A DNA stretch of 64,000 nucleotides. Origin: Planctomycetota bacterium. GTDB lineage: Bacteria; Planctomycetota; Phycisphaerae; UBA1845; PWPN01. The stretch spans positions 62,001-126,000 of the forward strand of contig JAKLEZ010000016.1 of NCBI GenBank assembly GCA_022711465.1, written 5' to 3'. Positions within the stretch are counted from its first letter, which is position 1. The number at the start of each line of letters is the position of its first letter. Position numbers and translations under genes: made by a program. Below are positions 1 through 8,958 of the stretch, piece after piece. The notes beneath the pieces are model-generated. The model searched no databases, was not told where the DNA came from, and worked only from the letters and a program-made list of their open reading frames with translations.

Positions 1-727
1 CGGAGTGGGCCCGCGGCACGGGGACGCGAACGCAGGTCGCGGAGACCTGGATCCTGTCGCAGTGGAACATCTTGCGGGTCTCGTTGACCATTTTCATCTC
101 TTCCTCGTTGTAGCCATTGGCGGTGATCTTCGAGTTATGGCTGAAGAGATTGAACGCGATCCGGTGGGGCAGGACTCGGGGCGTGACCTTCTTGCCGGCC
201 AGCAGATCGCGGCTCTGCTCCTCGAGTTCGAGCATGGCCTGATAGCCGGCCCCGCTGGCCGCCTGGTAGGTGCTCACCACCAGCCGCTCGATCGGGCAGA
301 GCTTGTGCAGGGGCCAAACGGGGACGACCATGATGATGGTCGAGCAGTTGGGGTTGGCGATGATTCCCTTGTGCTTCCTGATGTCTTCGGGGTTGACCTC
401 GGGGACGACGAGGGGGACGTTCGGATCCATGCGGAACGCCGAGGAGTTGTCCACGACCACGGTGCCGGCCTGGGCGGCGATAGGGGCGAACTTGCGGCTG
501 ATGAAAGCCCCGGCGGAGAAGAGGGCGATATCGACGCCTTTGAAGCTGGTCTCGGTCAATTCAGCCACCGTGTGCGGTTCGCCCTTGAAGGCAATTGTCT
601 TGCCCGCGGACCGGGCCGACGCGAGGAAGGTCATCTTCTTGCAGGCGAACTTCCTCTGCTCAAGGACGCGAATGAACTCCTGCCCCACCGCACCGGTGGC
701 GCCCACAACCGCGACATGACCAGCCAT
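1..727 (-). CDS. asd: aspartate-semialdehyde dehydrogenase, 3' end cut by window edge
   Basis: Converts L-aspartyl-4-phosphate to aspartate semialdehyde with NADPH in the cytoplasm, at the branch point to lysine/diaminopimelate, threonine and methionine. The reading frame opens with MAGHVAVVGATGAVGQEF, a Rossmann-fold nucleotide-binding start with the GATGAVG loop. Further on it has SAGAFISRKFAP and the active-site cysteine motif NPNCST. About 242 residues are present of an expected 335-345, so the C-terminal catalytic/dimerisation part is missing. An AGGAG ribosome binding site lies about 10 bases before the ATG. It is transcribed away from the ara operon's end and has its own predicted promoter at 833-861. 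Family identity is secure. Confidence 0.93.
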   Translation of the reverse strand, partial: MAGHVAVVGATGAVGQEFIRVLEQRKFACKKMTFLASARSAGKTIAFKGEPHTVAELTETSFKGVDIALFSAGAFISRKFAPIAAQAGTVVVDNSSAFRMDPNVPLVVPEVNPEDIRKHKGIIANPNCSTIIMVVPVWPLHKLCPIERLVVSTYQAASGAGYQAMLELEEQSRDLLAGKKVTPRVLPHRIAFNLFSHNSKITANGYNEEEMKMVNETRKMFHCDRIQVSATCVRVPVPRAHS

Positions 728-832
728 CTCGAAAGGACTCCTGAGTTGCGCCGGTCCGGGTCCCAAGTCCTGCCTGATTCGTCAGGTCACCTGTCTCAGG
801 AATGCCCGAGCCCGACTGGCGCGCAGCGCGGT

Positions 833-861
833 ATTGTATTGGAATCTGCCGGTCGGGGCAA
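833..861 (-). promoter_or_regulatory. predicted sigma70-type promoter for asd
   Basis: On the minus strand TTGCCC (856-861) and TACAAT (833-838) are separated by exactly 17 bases. This predicts a transcript start near 826 and a leader of about 100 bases before asd. No mapping data are available. Confidence 0.45.
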
Positions 862-968
862 TCGTTGGCGGAATCGGGTCGTGGCCTCGTGGTTCCGAGC
901 CGTGTCGTGGTTCTGGTTCGGGGTTCTGCTGGGCGGCGGGCCTACTCGAGATCCCAGTTGTGGCTCGG

Positions 969-2465
969 TCACTTTGTCCGGCCGAAGAAGGCCTGGTTCC
1001 AGCGGAGCTGATTGCGCAGATCGCCCAGTCGGGTCGTGCCGTCGATGCGCACGCATTCGAGGCCGGCCATTTCCGCGAAGTCCTCGAAGCACTCGGTGGT
1101 GATTGCCTGGCTGAGCACGGTGTGGTGGGGTCCGCCGGCGTAGATCCACGCGGCCGCCGCGGTCTTCAGGTCGGGGCGGGGGATCCACATGGCCCGGGCC
1201 ACGGGCAGGCGGGGCATGGCCTGGTCCGATTCGACCGCATCGATCTCGTTGACCAGCAACCGGAAGCGGTCGCCGAGGTCGATCATGGCCATGTTGATGC
1301 CGGGTCCGGCGGGGGCGGTGAAGACCAGTCGGACGGGGTCGCCCTTCCCGCCGATCCCCAGGGCGTGAGATTCGCAGGATGGTTTGACGGCGGCCAGCGA
1401 GGGGCAGACCTCGAGCATGTGGGCGCCCAGCACCTTGGGTCCCGAGGGGTGCAGGTGGTAGGTGTAGTCCTCCATGAAGGATGTGCCGCCCTTGAGGCCG
1501 GTGGCCATGACTTTGACGGCGCGGAGGAGTGCGGCGGTCTTCCAGTCGCCCTCGGCGCCGAAGCCGTAGCCGGCCGCCATCAGCCGTTGGGCGGCGATGC
1601 CGGGCAGCTGGTCCAGCCCGTGGAGGTTCTCGAAGGTGTCGGTAAAGGCCTTGAAGCCGCCGGCGTCGAGGAAGGCCTTGAGGCCGAGCTCAGAGCGGGC
1701 GGCGTAGCGCAAGGCATCGCGTTTTGCCCCACCGGGACGAAGGGGTGTCTCCATCGTGTATTGGGTGTCGTACTCGGCGACGAGGCGATCGATGGCCGCG
1801 TCGGACACGTCCTTGATGTACTGGACCATGTCGCCGATGCCGTAGCCGTTGACTTCGACGCCGAGTCGGATCTGGGCCTCGACCTTGTCGCCCTCGGTCA
1901 CGGCGACCTGTCGCATGTTGTCACCGATGCGGGCGACCTTCAGGTTGCGCAGTTCGTGCAGGCCGGCGGCGGCCCGCTGCCAGACGGCGAGCCGGTCCTG
2001 GACCTCCGGGTCCTGCCAGTGACCGACGACCACCTTGCGGGGCTGCTGCATGCGGGCGCAGATGAAGCCGAACTCGCGGTCGCCGTGAGCGGCCTGGTTG
2101 AGGTTCATGAAGTCCATGTCGATGGTGGCCCAGGGCAGGTCGCGGTTGTACTGGGTATGCAGATGGGCCATGGGTTTGTCGAGGGCCTGAAGGCCGGCGA
2201 TCCACATTTTCGCGGGCGAGAAGGTGTGCATCCAGGTGATCAATCCGATGCAATGGGGGGCGGCGTTGGCCTCGCGGCACACCCGCAGGATTGAGTCTGC
2301 GGTGGTCACGACCGGCCTGAACTCCAGGTGGATGGGCAAGCGTGCGGAGGCGTTCAAGCCTTCGACCATCCGGCGGCTGTTGTCGGCCACCTGCTTCAGG
2401 GCCTCCTCTCCGTAGAGATGCTGGCTGCCGGTGATGAACCATACTTCCAGGGTATCGAATGCCAT
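969..2465 (-). CDS. araA: L-arabinose isomerase
   Basis: Interconverts L-arabinose and L-ribulose, the first step of L-arabinose use, as a cytoplasmic metal-dependent multimer. The 498-residue product matches the usual ~500 residues. It starts with AFDTLEVWFITGSQHLYGEE, the characteristic AraA N-terminus, and later has TWMHTFSPAKMWI and LGAHMLEVCPSLA, both strongly conserved in the family. The ATG is preceded by a GAGGAG site. It is the third gene of araB-araD-araA, 33 bases after araD. No araC-type regulator or dedicated arabinose importer is in the window. Confidence 0.97.
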   Translation of the reverse strand: MAFDTLEVWFITGSQHLYGEEALKQVADNSRRMVEGLNASARLPIHLEFRPVVTTADSILRVCREANAAPHCIGLITWMHTFSPAKMWIAGLQALDKPMAHLHTQYNRDLPWATIDMDFMNLNQAAHGDREFGFICARMQQPRKVVVGHWQDPEVQDRLAVWQRAAAGLHELRNLKVARIGDNMRQVAVTEGDKVEAQIRLGVEVNGYGIGDMVQYIKDVSDAAIDRLVAEYDTQYTMETPLRPGGAKRDALRYAARSELGLKAFLDAGGFKAFTDTFENLHGLDQLPGIAAQRLMAAGYGFGAEGDWKTAALLRAVKVMATGLKGGTSFMEDYTYHLHPSGPKVLGAHMLEVCPSLAAVKPSCESHALGIGGKGDPVRLVFTAPAGPGINMAMIDLGDRFRLLVNEIDAVESDQAMPRLPVARAMWIPRPDLKTAAAAWIYAGGPHHTVLSQAITTECFEDFAEMAGLECVRIDGTTRLGDLRNQLRWNQAFFGRTK

Positions 2466-2498
2466 GATCGTCTCCTCTCGGGCTTGGGCCGAATCGGT

Positions 2499-3191
2499 TT
2501 ACTTCTTCTGTCCATAATAGGCGGCCGGTCCGTGCTTGCGCTGGTAGTGCTTATCGAGGACAAACGGTTCGAGGCCGGGTGCGGCGGGGTCGATGAGCCG
2601 GGTTCCCAGGGCGATCTCGGCGACGGCCTCGAGGGCGACGGCGTTGCGGACCGACTCGCCGGCGTCGGTGCCCCAGGTGAACGGTCCGTGGCCCGCGACC
2701 AGGACGGCGGGCATGGCCACCGGATCCAGGGTGGCGAATTGCTCCACGATGACTCGTCCGGTATTGGTCTCGTAGTCGCCGGTGACCTCTGCCTCGGTCA
2801 GGGCCCGGGTTACCGGCACGGCTCCGCGGAAGTGGTCCGCGTGGGTGGTGCCCAGGCAGGGGATCTCGCGCCGGGCCTGGGCGAACATGGTGGCGTGCCG
2901 GCTGTGCGTGTGGGTGATTCCGCCCACCCGCGGGAAGCTGCGGTACAGGAGCAGGTGTGTGGGGGTGTCGCTCGAGGGCCGCCACTTGCCTTCGACGACT
3001 CTCCCGTCCAGATCGACCACGGACATATCTGGCGGCTGGAGCAGGTCGTAGGCCACGCCGCTGGGCTTGATGACTACCAGCCCCCGGTCGCGGTCGATCG
3101 CGCTGGTATTGCCCCAGGTGAGGGTAACCAACCCGCAATGCACGAGCTCGCGGTTGGCCTGGCAGACCGCCTCTCTGAGCGAATCGAGCAC
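2499..3191 (-). CDS. araD: L-ribulose-5-phosphate 4-epimerase
   Basis: Epimerises L-ribulose 5-phosphate to D-xylulose 5-phosphate, linking arabinose to the pentose phosphate pathway. It is a class II aldolase-fold zinc enzyme of 230 residues (E. coli 231). Visible motifs are the substrate/metal loops GNTSAID and IKPSGV, the zinc-binding HTHSRHAT, and HADHFRG with GHGPFTWG near the C-terminus. It begins 3 bases after the araB stop codon and precedes araA, so the three genes are almost certainly co-transcribed. The GHGPFTWG signature distinguishes it from fuculose-phosphate aldolase. Confidence 0.96.
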   Translation of the reverse strand: MLDSLREAVCQANRELVHCGLVTLTWGNTSAIDRDRGLVVIKPSGVAYDLLQPPDMSVVDLDGRVVEGKWRPSSDTPTHLLLYRSFPRVGGITHTHSRHATMFAQARREIPCLGTTHADHFRGAVPVTRALTEAEVTGDYETNTGRVIVEQFATLDPVAMPAVLVAGHGPFTWGTDAGESVRNAVALEAVAEIALGTRLIDPAAPGLEPFVLDKHYQRKHGPAAYYGQKK

Positions 3192-3194
3192 GGC

Positions 3195-4901
3195 TCACGC
3201 CTCCTGGCGGACGCGGGATCGCAAGGCGATGAGGTCCTTCATGACCGACGGTAGAGGGCTGGTCCCGCCGGCGGTTCCGAACGCGTCGTGCAATTGCCGG
3301 TAGATGCGGTAGAGCTCGGCGTAGACATCGGCGGCGGGCTGGCGTGGCCGGTAGACCTTGGGCTTGACCCCGGTCATGGCTTGCTGAGCGGCGGGCACGT
3401 CGGGGTAGGCTCCGCCGACGACGGCGCCGAAGATAGCGGCGCCCAGGGCGCAGGTCTGGGCCGACCGGCTGATCTTCATCGGCCGGTTGCACACGTCGGC
3501 GTAGATCTGCATCACGAAGGGGTTCTTTTCGGCGATGCCGCCGCAGTTGACCACCTCGCCGACGGCCATGCCGTACTCCTCGAACCGCTTGATGATGGTG
3601 AGTGCGCCGAACGCCGTGGCCTCGACCAGGGCCCGGTAGATTTCCGGGGCGTTGGTGTGCAGTGTCTGGCCGACCAGGAGTCCGGAGAGGAGGGGGTCGA
3701 CAAGGATGGTTCGGTTGCCGTTGTTCCAGTCCAGGGCGACCAAGCCGCTCTCGCCGGGTTTGAGTTTCTCGGCCTGGCGGGTGAGGTTGACGTGGGCGTC
3801 GCCCTTGGCCGCGTAGGCTGCGGGGGCGAGCTGTTTGACGAACCAGTTGAAGATGTCGCCGACGGCGGACTGGCCGGCTTCCAGTCCGTACATGCCCGGC
3901 ACGATGGAGCCGGGCACGATTCCGCACACTCCCGGGATGTCCGCCAGGCGGCCGTCCATTGGTGAGACGAGCATGTCGCAGGTGCTGGTGCCGATGATTT
4001 TGACCAGGGTGCCGGGTTTGATGCCGGCGCCGACGGCGCCCATGTGGGCGTCGAACGCCCCGACCGCGACGGGGAGGCCGGCGGGCAGGCCGACCTTCTT
4101 GGCCGTTTCGGCGGTCAGGTTTCCGGCCTTGCGGTCGGAAGGCAGGGCGGGCCTGGCGTAGCAGTTGGCGACCCGGGGCAGGTCTGGATCGAGGCTTTCG
4201 AGGAATACGGTGCCCGGCAATCCGCCCCACTGGTCGTGGTACATGGCCTTGTGGCCGGCGGCGCAGATGCCGCGTGGCAGGGTAGCGGGGTTCGTGTTTC
4301 CGGTGATGAACGCGGGCACGAAGTCGGCCAGTTCCACCCAGGATGCTGCCGCGGCGAAGACTTTGGGTGCGGTCCGTTTGCAGTGCAGGAGCTTGGACCA
4401 GTACCACTCGCTGCTGTAGGTTCCGCCGCACTTGAGGAGGTAGCCGTCGGGGTGGGAGCGGGCTTTTTCGGTGATTTCGGCGGCCTCCGCGTGGCCGGTG
4501 TGGTCTTTCCACAGCCAGGCCTGGGCGGCCAGGTTCTTCCTGAAGGCTGGCTTCAGGGCCAGCGGGGTGCCGTCCGCGTCCACGGGGAGGGGTGTGGAGC
4601 CGGTGGTGTCGACGCCGATGCCGACCACGTTTTCCGGCTTGAAGCCGGGGAGGCGCCTGGCGGCAGCGACTGCGCCGCGGACCGATGCGTAGAAGCCCGC
4701 GATGTAGTCCGCGGGGTTTTGCCGGGCGAGATTGGGGTCCTTCGGGTCGAGGAGGATTCCCGCTTCTCCGCTCGGGTAGTTGAACACCTTGGAGGCCACT
4801 TCGCGGCCGTCCTTGAGATCGACCACCAGTGCCCGGACGCTGTTGGTCCCGTAGTCGACGCCGATCGCAAACTGCCGTCCTTTGCCGGAACGCGGGCCCA
4901 T
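3195..4901 (-). CDS. araB: ribulokinase
   Basis: Phosphorylates L-ribulose to L-ribulose 5-phosphate. It is an FGGY-family kinase of 568 residues (E. coli AraB 566). The N-terminal ATPase fold opens with FAIGVDYGTNSVRALVVD. GAFDAHMGAVGAGI and the adenosine-motif region VNCGGIAEKNPFVMQIYADV are in the C-terminal half. It is the promoter-proximal gene of araBDA, with a GGAAGGAG site before its ATG. This gene order (kinase, epimerase, isomerase) differs from E. coli BAD. The promoter must lie in the 317 bases up to cheB, but I could not place it. Confidence 0.96.
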   Translation of the reverse strand: MGPRSGKGRQFAIGVDYGTNSVRALVVDLKDGREVASKVFNYPSGEAGILLDPKDPNLARQNPADYIAGFYASVRGAVAAARRLPGFKPENVVGIGVDTTGSTPLPVDADGTPLALKPAFRKNLAAQAWLWKDHTGHAEAAEITEKARSHPDGYLLKCGGTYSSEWYWSKLLHCKRTAPKVFAAAASWVELADFVPAFITGNTNPATLPRGICAAGHKAMYHDQWGGLPGTVFLESLDPDLPRVANCYARPALPSDRKAGNLTAETAKKVGLPAGLPVAVGAFDAHMGAVGAGIKPGTLVKIIGTSTCDMLVSPMDGRLADIPGVCGIVPGSIVPGMYGLEAGQSAVGDIFNWFVKQLAPAAYAAKGDAHVNLTRQAEKLKPGESGLVALDWNNGNRTILVDPLLSGLLVGQTLHTNAPEIYRALVEATAFGALTIIKRFEEYGMAVGEVVNCGGIAEKNPFVMQIYADVCNRPMKISRSAQTCALGAAIFGAVVGGAYPDVPAAQQAMTGVKPKVYRPRQPAADVYAELYRIYRQLHDAFGTAGGTSPLPSVMKDLIALRSRVRQEA

Positions 4902-5218
4902 GAATGACTCCTTCCACCTGTCTCCGAGATGACGGATTGGTTACGCCACGTCGGCCCGCGGGGGGCCGGCGCGCCCTGACAACTCAAGACACGATCTGCC
5001 TGCCGAGCAGGGTTCTCGTGGCCTGCCGGGCATGATAACCGAAGTGGCCCGGCCCATCGAGGTGGCCTGCGGGGATGGTCGGCTGCGGTTGGGGGGTTCG
5101 ATGCGGTGACTCCGGAGGCCTGGCCGACGAGCGGAGGCGGGGGGGCAAGTCGAGAGCACGGGACGGTTGGGCGGTGGGGGTGAAGGGGGAGGGGGGGCGT
5201 GGTCGGAAGCGGATGGTG
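4902..5218. other. intergenic, ara operon leader and cheB 3' flank, G-rich
   Basis: No gene is visible. The region must hold the araB promoter (minus strand) and the end of the chemotaxis transcript. Long G runs on the plus strand (7 G at 5139-5145, then 5, 5 and 7 G at 5176-5197) form a possible G-quadruplex, which would be C-rich in the cheB transcript. No U-tract terminator is seen. Confidence 0.5.
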
Positions 5219-6298
5219 TTATGGCGTGGCCACGGGGGCCGGTGCCGGCGATCTGCCGCCGAGGGCTTTCACGATGGTGGCGGGCACGTCGCGTGGGGCG
5301 CACTGATACTGGGCGGCGCCCAGATCGACGGCGACCTTGGGCATTCCGTAAACCACGCAGCTTTGCCGGTCCTGGGCGATGGTCACCGCCCCGGCCTGGC
5401 GGAGGCGGAGGAGAGCGTGGGCCCCGTCGGCGCCCATGCCGGTGAGGAGCACGCCGATGACCTTACGGGCGGTGATGCGGGCCGCGGAATCGAAGAGCAT
5501 TTCGACGCTTGGGCAATGGCGGTTGACCAAGTCGGTTCCGGCGTAGCGGATGCGGAGGCCGGTTCCGGCGGCGAGGATCTGCATCTGGTGGTCGCCGCGG
5601 GCCAGGAGGGCGGTTCCCGGGTCGATGATTTCGCCGTCCACGGCCTCGCGGACGGACAGAGCGGCCGCCCGATCGAGGTGCTGGGCGAAGGAGGCGGTGA
5701 AGCCGGCGGGCATGTGCTGGACCATGGCGATCGGCGGGAAGTCAGAAGGTGTGACCGCCAGGAGCTGGCGGATGGCATCGGTTCCTCCGGTTGATGCTCC
5801 GAGGACGACGAGGTAGCGGTTTGGGTCGAGGCCGGCGGACCGAAACGACGGGGGGTTGACCTTGACCGGCAGGGGTGGGGGGGCGGGGATGGCGACGGAC
5901 GCGGCCCGGAGTTTATCGGCGAGTTCGGCGCCCAGTCGCTGAAGGCTCTGGCGGTTGGGGGTGGCCGGTTTGAAGATGACGTCCAGGGCTCCGACCTCGA
6001 TGGCTTCGAGGGCGGCCAGATGGCCGGCGGGGGTCGAGTCGCTGCACATGATGACCGGGACGGGATAGTGGATGGTGAGTTTGCGGAGGAAGGTCAGCCC
6101 GTCCATTCGGGGCATCTGCAGATCGAGGATGATGACGTCGGGGTGGTAAGCGATGATGAGGTCGCGGGCCTCGTAGGGGTCTTTGGCTGCTCCGACGACG
6201 CGGGCGGTCCGCACGTCGCTCAGGGCCCGCGCGAGGGTTGCCCGCACGAGTGGCGAGTCATCGACGATCAGGACCTTGACCGGACCTCTTCTCCGCAC
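5219..6298 (-). CDS. cheB: chemotaxis protein-glutamate methylesterase CheB
   Basis: Response-regulator-controlled esterase that demethylates (and deamidates) chemoreceptors in adaptation. The receiver domain spans residues 8-125 with the acidic pair VDDS and phospho-acceptor D59 in LDLQMP. A proline-rich linker follows. The methylesterase domain covers about 160-350 with the catalytic triad S169 (GASTGG), H195 (QHMP) and D291 (GMGADG). The length of 359 residues is normal. It is the last gene of the chemotaxis operon, 40 bases after cheR, giving an adjacent methyltransferase/methylesterase pair. Confidence 0.96.
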   Translation of the reverse strand: MRRRGPVKVLIVDDSPLVRATLARALSDVRTARVVGAAKDPYEARDLIIAYHPDVIILDLQMPRMDGLTFLRKLTIHYPVPVIMCSDSTPAGHLAALEAIEVGALDVIFKPATPNRQSLQRLGAELADKLRAASVAIPAPPPLPVKVNPPSFRSAGLDPNRYLVVLGASTGGTDAIRQLLAVTPSDFPPIAMVQHMPAGFTASFAQHLDRAAALSVREAVDGEIIDPGTALLARGDHQMQILAAGTGLRIRYAGTDLVNRHCPSVEMLFDSAARITARKVIGVLLTGMGADGAHALLRLRQAGAVTIAQDRQSCVVYGMPKVAVDLGAAQYQCAPRDVPATIVKALGGRSPAPAPVATP

Positions 6299-6338
6299 AG
6301 CAGACTCCGATTCTCCGGTCCATTCTCCTGGACCGAGT

Positions 6339-7184
6339 TCACTGTCGCTGATAGACGGTGGGTTCCACGTACATCAGCGGGTGATCGATTCCGTTCAGAC
6401 TCTCTGAGTGCCCGATCATCAGGAATCCCCCCGGCCGGAGCTGGCTGGCCAGCTTGTTCACCAGGGTATGCTGAGTCTGGCGGTCGAAGTAGATCATGAC
6501 GTTCCGGCAGAAGATGACGTGGAAACCGTGGCGGAACGGGAAACTCGGGGTCATCAGGTTGAACCGCGAGAAGGTCATGATCTTGCGCAGTTCCGGGATC
6601 AGCTGGAAGAGGAGTTGCCCGTCTTGGCCGCGGATTCTCTGGAAGTACCTGGCCTTGAGGTTGGCCGGAACGGTGCCGACCCGATGCATCTCGTAGGTGC
6701 CCAGTTTGGCTCGGCTGAGCACCTTGACGGAGAGATCGGTGGCCAGGATCTTCAGCTCGATTCCCGGGTGTTGAAGGAGGGCATCGTGGGCGATCATGGC
6801 GATCGAGTGGGGTTCCTCGCCGCTGGAGCAAGCCGCGCTCCAGATGCGCAGGCAGGGGTTGTCGGCGCACCACTTGCGGTCCTCGACCCAGGTCTTGATG
6901 ATCGAGCTCAGCAGGTGGAAGTGGCGGATTTCCCGGAACAGGTGGGTGGTGTTGGTGGTGATGGCGTCGAGCAGTTCGCAGAGCTTCTCTCCGCTCGGAT
7001 CCGCCTCGATGGTCCGGAAGTAGTGTCTGAAGGACGTGTACTCGCCGGTGCGGATCTTCCTGCCGAGCCGGGCTCGGACCAGCTGCATCTTGTTGGCCCC
7101 GAGGTTGATGCCGCTCTTGGCGTAGACCAACCGGCGGATCAGCTCGTAGTCATTCCGGGTGAGATCCTGGGTGTCGGCATGCAT
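6339..7184 (-). CDS. cheR: chemotaxis protein methyltransferase CheR
   Basis: SAM-dependent methyltransferase that methylates receptor glutamates. I start it at the ATG at 7184 (MHADTQDLTRNDYE) because a GAGGAGAAGGAA site sits directly upstream and the further upstream in-frame sequence is not protein-like; this gives 281 residues, the family norm. The N-terminal helical domain reads RRLVYAKSGINLG, the SAM-binding motif IWSAACSSGEEP is intact, and FCRNVMIYFD plus GHSESLNG are the conserved late motifs. It lies 19 bases after cheX and before cheB in the operon. Confidence 0.95.
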   Translation of the reverse strand: MHADTQDLTRNDYELIRRLVYAKSGINLGANKMQLVRARLGRKIRTGEYTSFRHYFRTIEADPSGEKLCELLDAITTNTTHLFREIRHFHLLSSIIKTWVEDRKWCADNPCLRIWSAACSSGEEPHSIAMIAHDALLQHPGIELKILATDLSVKVLSRAKLGTYEMHRVGTVPANLKARYFQRIRGQDGQLLFQLIPELRKIMTFSRFNLMTPSFPFRHGFHVIFCRNVMIYFDRQTQHTLVNKLASQLRPGGFLMIGHSESLNGIDHPLMYVEPTVYQRQ

Positions 7185-7203
7185 TTCCTTCTCCTCGCTT
7201 GTC

Positions 7204-7680
7204 CTAGGCCCCGGCCGGCGATGGTGTTTCGCCCTCGACGAGATGGACCAGCTGGATGCGGGAGCCATCGACCGAGAGGCTGGCGACGTTGGGGTCCCGG
7301 GCGGCGATGAACTCCGGCACTTCGGGCAGGACACGGCACTGGGGGATGCTCAGGTTGTAGATGTCCTGCGAGCCGAAGAACTGGGTGACCAGCTGGCCGC
7401 AGAGGATGTTCATGAATTCTCTGACCGCATCCTCGGACTGGTCGTTGACCTGGGGAGCCTCGGGATCGACGCCGAGGAGGTTGGCGGCCAATCCTCTGGT
7501 GAAGCGGCGGGGGCAGTGGAACACCAGCGTGCCGCGGTTTGGGCCGAGGTAGCGGACGCTCGTTTCCAGCCAGACATCCTGGTCGGAGGGCTCGCTTTCC
7601 TCGTCGTCCGTGAACATGAACGCCAGGTTGGCGAGGATCTCAGAAAAGAGCTCCTTCAGCGTCGTTTTCGTTTGTGGCAT
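7204..7680 (-). CDS. cheX: CheX-like CheY-P phosphatase
   Basis: Probable phosphatase that resets phosphorylated CheY. The 158-residue protein has the CheX/CheC-type active motif E88-x-x-N91 in REFMNILCGQLV and the VFHCPRRF strand typical of the fold. Only one ExxN motif is seen, as in CheX rather than two-site CheC. It overlaps the end of cheY by 41 bases in another frame, so the two are tightly coupled and probably translationally linked, fitting kinase-substrate/phosphatase partners. Specific CheX versus other one-motif families is inference. Confidence 0.8.
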   Translation of the reverse strand: MPQTKTTLKELFSEILANLAFMFTDDEESEPSDQDVWLETSVRYLGPNRGTLVFHCPRRFTRGLAANLLGVDPEAPQVNDQSEDAVREFMNILCGQLVTQFFGSQDIYNLSIPQCRVLPEVPEFIAARDPNVASLSVDGSRIQLVHLVEGETPSPAGA

Positions 7681-8062
7681 GGTCTTTGACTCCCAGGAGG
7701 GGTTTCAACACGTCGCGGAGTTGTTCGGGGTGGAACGGCTTGCGTACGTAACCGAAGGCCCCGATCGACTCGAGCTCGGCGATTCGCTGCCGGCTCCCCT
7801 CGGTGGACACGATCACGATGGGGATGTCCTTGAGCCTGCGGTTGCCGCGCATGCGGGTGAGGAGCTGGATTCCATTCATCGTGGGCATGTTGATGTCCAC
7901 GAGCATCACCGCGACCGGATGGTCGTTGAGTTGGGCCAGGGCCTCGATCCCGTTGGAGGCCTCGTAGACCTCGCCGACGTTGAGGCCGGCGATGTCCAGG
8001 GTCTTCTTCACCATCTGCCGAATCGTTACCGAATCATCCACGATCAAGACGTCGTGTGACAT
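7640..8062 (-). CDS. cheY: CheY-type single-domain response regulator
   Basis: Receives phosphate from CheA and carries the output to a motor or other target. The 140-residue protein is a single receiver: acidic pair D9/D10, phospho-acceptor D56 (LVDINMP), T87 (VSTEG) and K108 (RKPF). The start at 8062 (MSHDVLIVDD) is set by the fold; the longer open frame upstream is antisense-like. A tail of about 20 hydrophilic residues after the fold overlaps cheX by 41 bases. It begins 2 bases after the HDOD gene ends. Confidence 0.94.
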   Translation of the reverse strand: MSHDVLIVDDSVTIRQMVKKTLDIAGLNVGEVYEASNGIEALAQLNDHPVAVMLVDINMPTMNGIQLLTRMRGNRRLKDIPIVIVSTEGSRQRIAELESIGAFGYVRKPFHPEQLRDVLKPLLGVKDHATNENDAEGALF

Positions 8063-8064
8063 CT

Positions 8065-8958
8065 CTAGACCTCCTGCCTTGCGAGCGCCGGATCGAGTTC
8101 CTGGCTTGCCGAGGCCTGGTCGAACATATTTTCCACCCGTTTCAGTTCCATGAGGGTCTGGGCGCCGATCAATTCGAGGTCGGGCTCGCCCATGCCGTAC
8201 CGGGCCATGACGCGTTCGTCGGCGCGGTAGCACAGTTCGTCGGCTCCGAGTCCGATTCCCAGCAGCAGGCACACGCAGTCGGCGAGGTGCAGGGCATCGA
8301 CCAGGCTGTTGGGCGGATCCAGGGCCGCGGGGTTGTGATGGTGGCGGATGCCGAGGGTGATGGCCTCGGGGAGCTGCCATTTCTCGGCCACCCGGCCGCC
8401 GATCTCGTCGTGCGAGAAGCCGAGGATCTGTTTTTCCGCTTCGGCGAAGCTGAGGTGGTTTTCGTTGACTCGTCGGGCGATCTCGGCGAATTCCTCGGCC
8501 ACGTACTCGTTGAGGATGACCTTTCCGATGTCGTGGAGCAATCCGGCGGTGAACAGCAGGCTCTTGTTGTCGAAGTCGAGGTGTTCGGAAAGGGAGGAGC
8601 TGGCGATGGCGACGCCGACGGAGTGTTTCCACAGGGTGCCCGGGGGCAAGCCGTAGCCCGGCTGGCTCTTGCACAGCAGGGTATTGGTGTGCACGGCCAT
8701 GACCAGTTGGAGCACCTTGGTTGTTCCCAGGCAGCGCATGGCGTCACTGAGGGAGTACACCTGGCGGGTCAGGCCGAAGAAGGCGGAGTTCACGATCCTG
8801 AGCATCTGGCTGGTCACGGCCTGATCGTAGCGGATGGTTTCGACGATCTGTTCCACGGTACTCTTCGGGTCGTTGACGACGGTGATGAGCTTGAGGACCG
8901 TACCCGGCAACGGCTGGATTTCGCGCACCCGGCTGAGGATTGCGTCCACAGTGGTCAT
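8065..8958 (-). CDS. HDOD domain signalling protein
   Basis: 297 residues, essentially one HDOD domain: LPGTVLKLITVVNDP at the start, DQAVTSQMLRIVNSAFFG, then LLHDIGKVILNEY and HDEIGGRVAEKWQLPEAI. HDOD proteins are regulatory and often occur with chemotaxis or cyclic-di-GMP signalling; no catalytic reaction is established for most. Here the HD pair in LLHDIGK and later His residues (IRHHHNP) are retained, so phosphohydrolase activity cannot be excluded from sequence. Its ATG overlaps the cheD stop by 4 bases, indicating it belongs to the operon. Confidence 0.9.
   Translation of the reverse strand: MTTVDAILSRVREIQPLPGTVLKLITVVNDPKSTVEQIVETIRYDQAVTSQMLRIVNSAFFGLTRQVYSLSDAMRCLGTTKVLQLVMAVHTNTLLCKSQPGYGLPPGTLWKHSVGVAIASSSLSEHLDFDNKSLLFTAGLLHDIGKVILNEYVAEEFAEIARRVNENHLSFAEAEKQILGFSHDEIGGRVAEKWQLPEAITLGIRHHHNPAALDPPNSLVDALHLADCVCLLLGIGLGADELCYRADERVMARYGMGEPDLELIGAQTLMELKRVENMFDQASASQELDPALARQEV

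Noticed and set aside
5..1102. Long plus-strand frame over asd and araA
   Set aside because: Antisense shadow of GC-rich codons in asd and araA; composition is not protein-like and it has no ribosome site.
834..2294. 486-residue plus-strand frame
   Set aside because: Lies entirely antisense to araA, rich in repeated Gly/Ala/Asp from complementary codons, with no domain.
2551..4917. 788-residue minus-strand frame
   Set aside because: Wrong frame over araB and araD; Arg/Pro/Gly-rich shadow.
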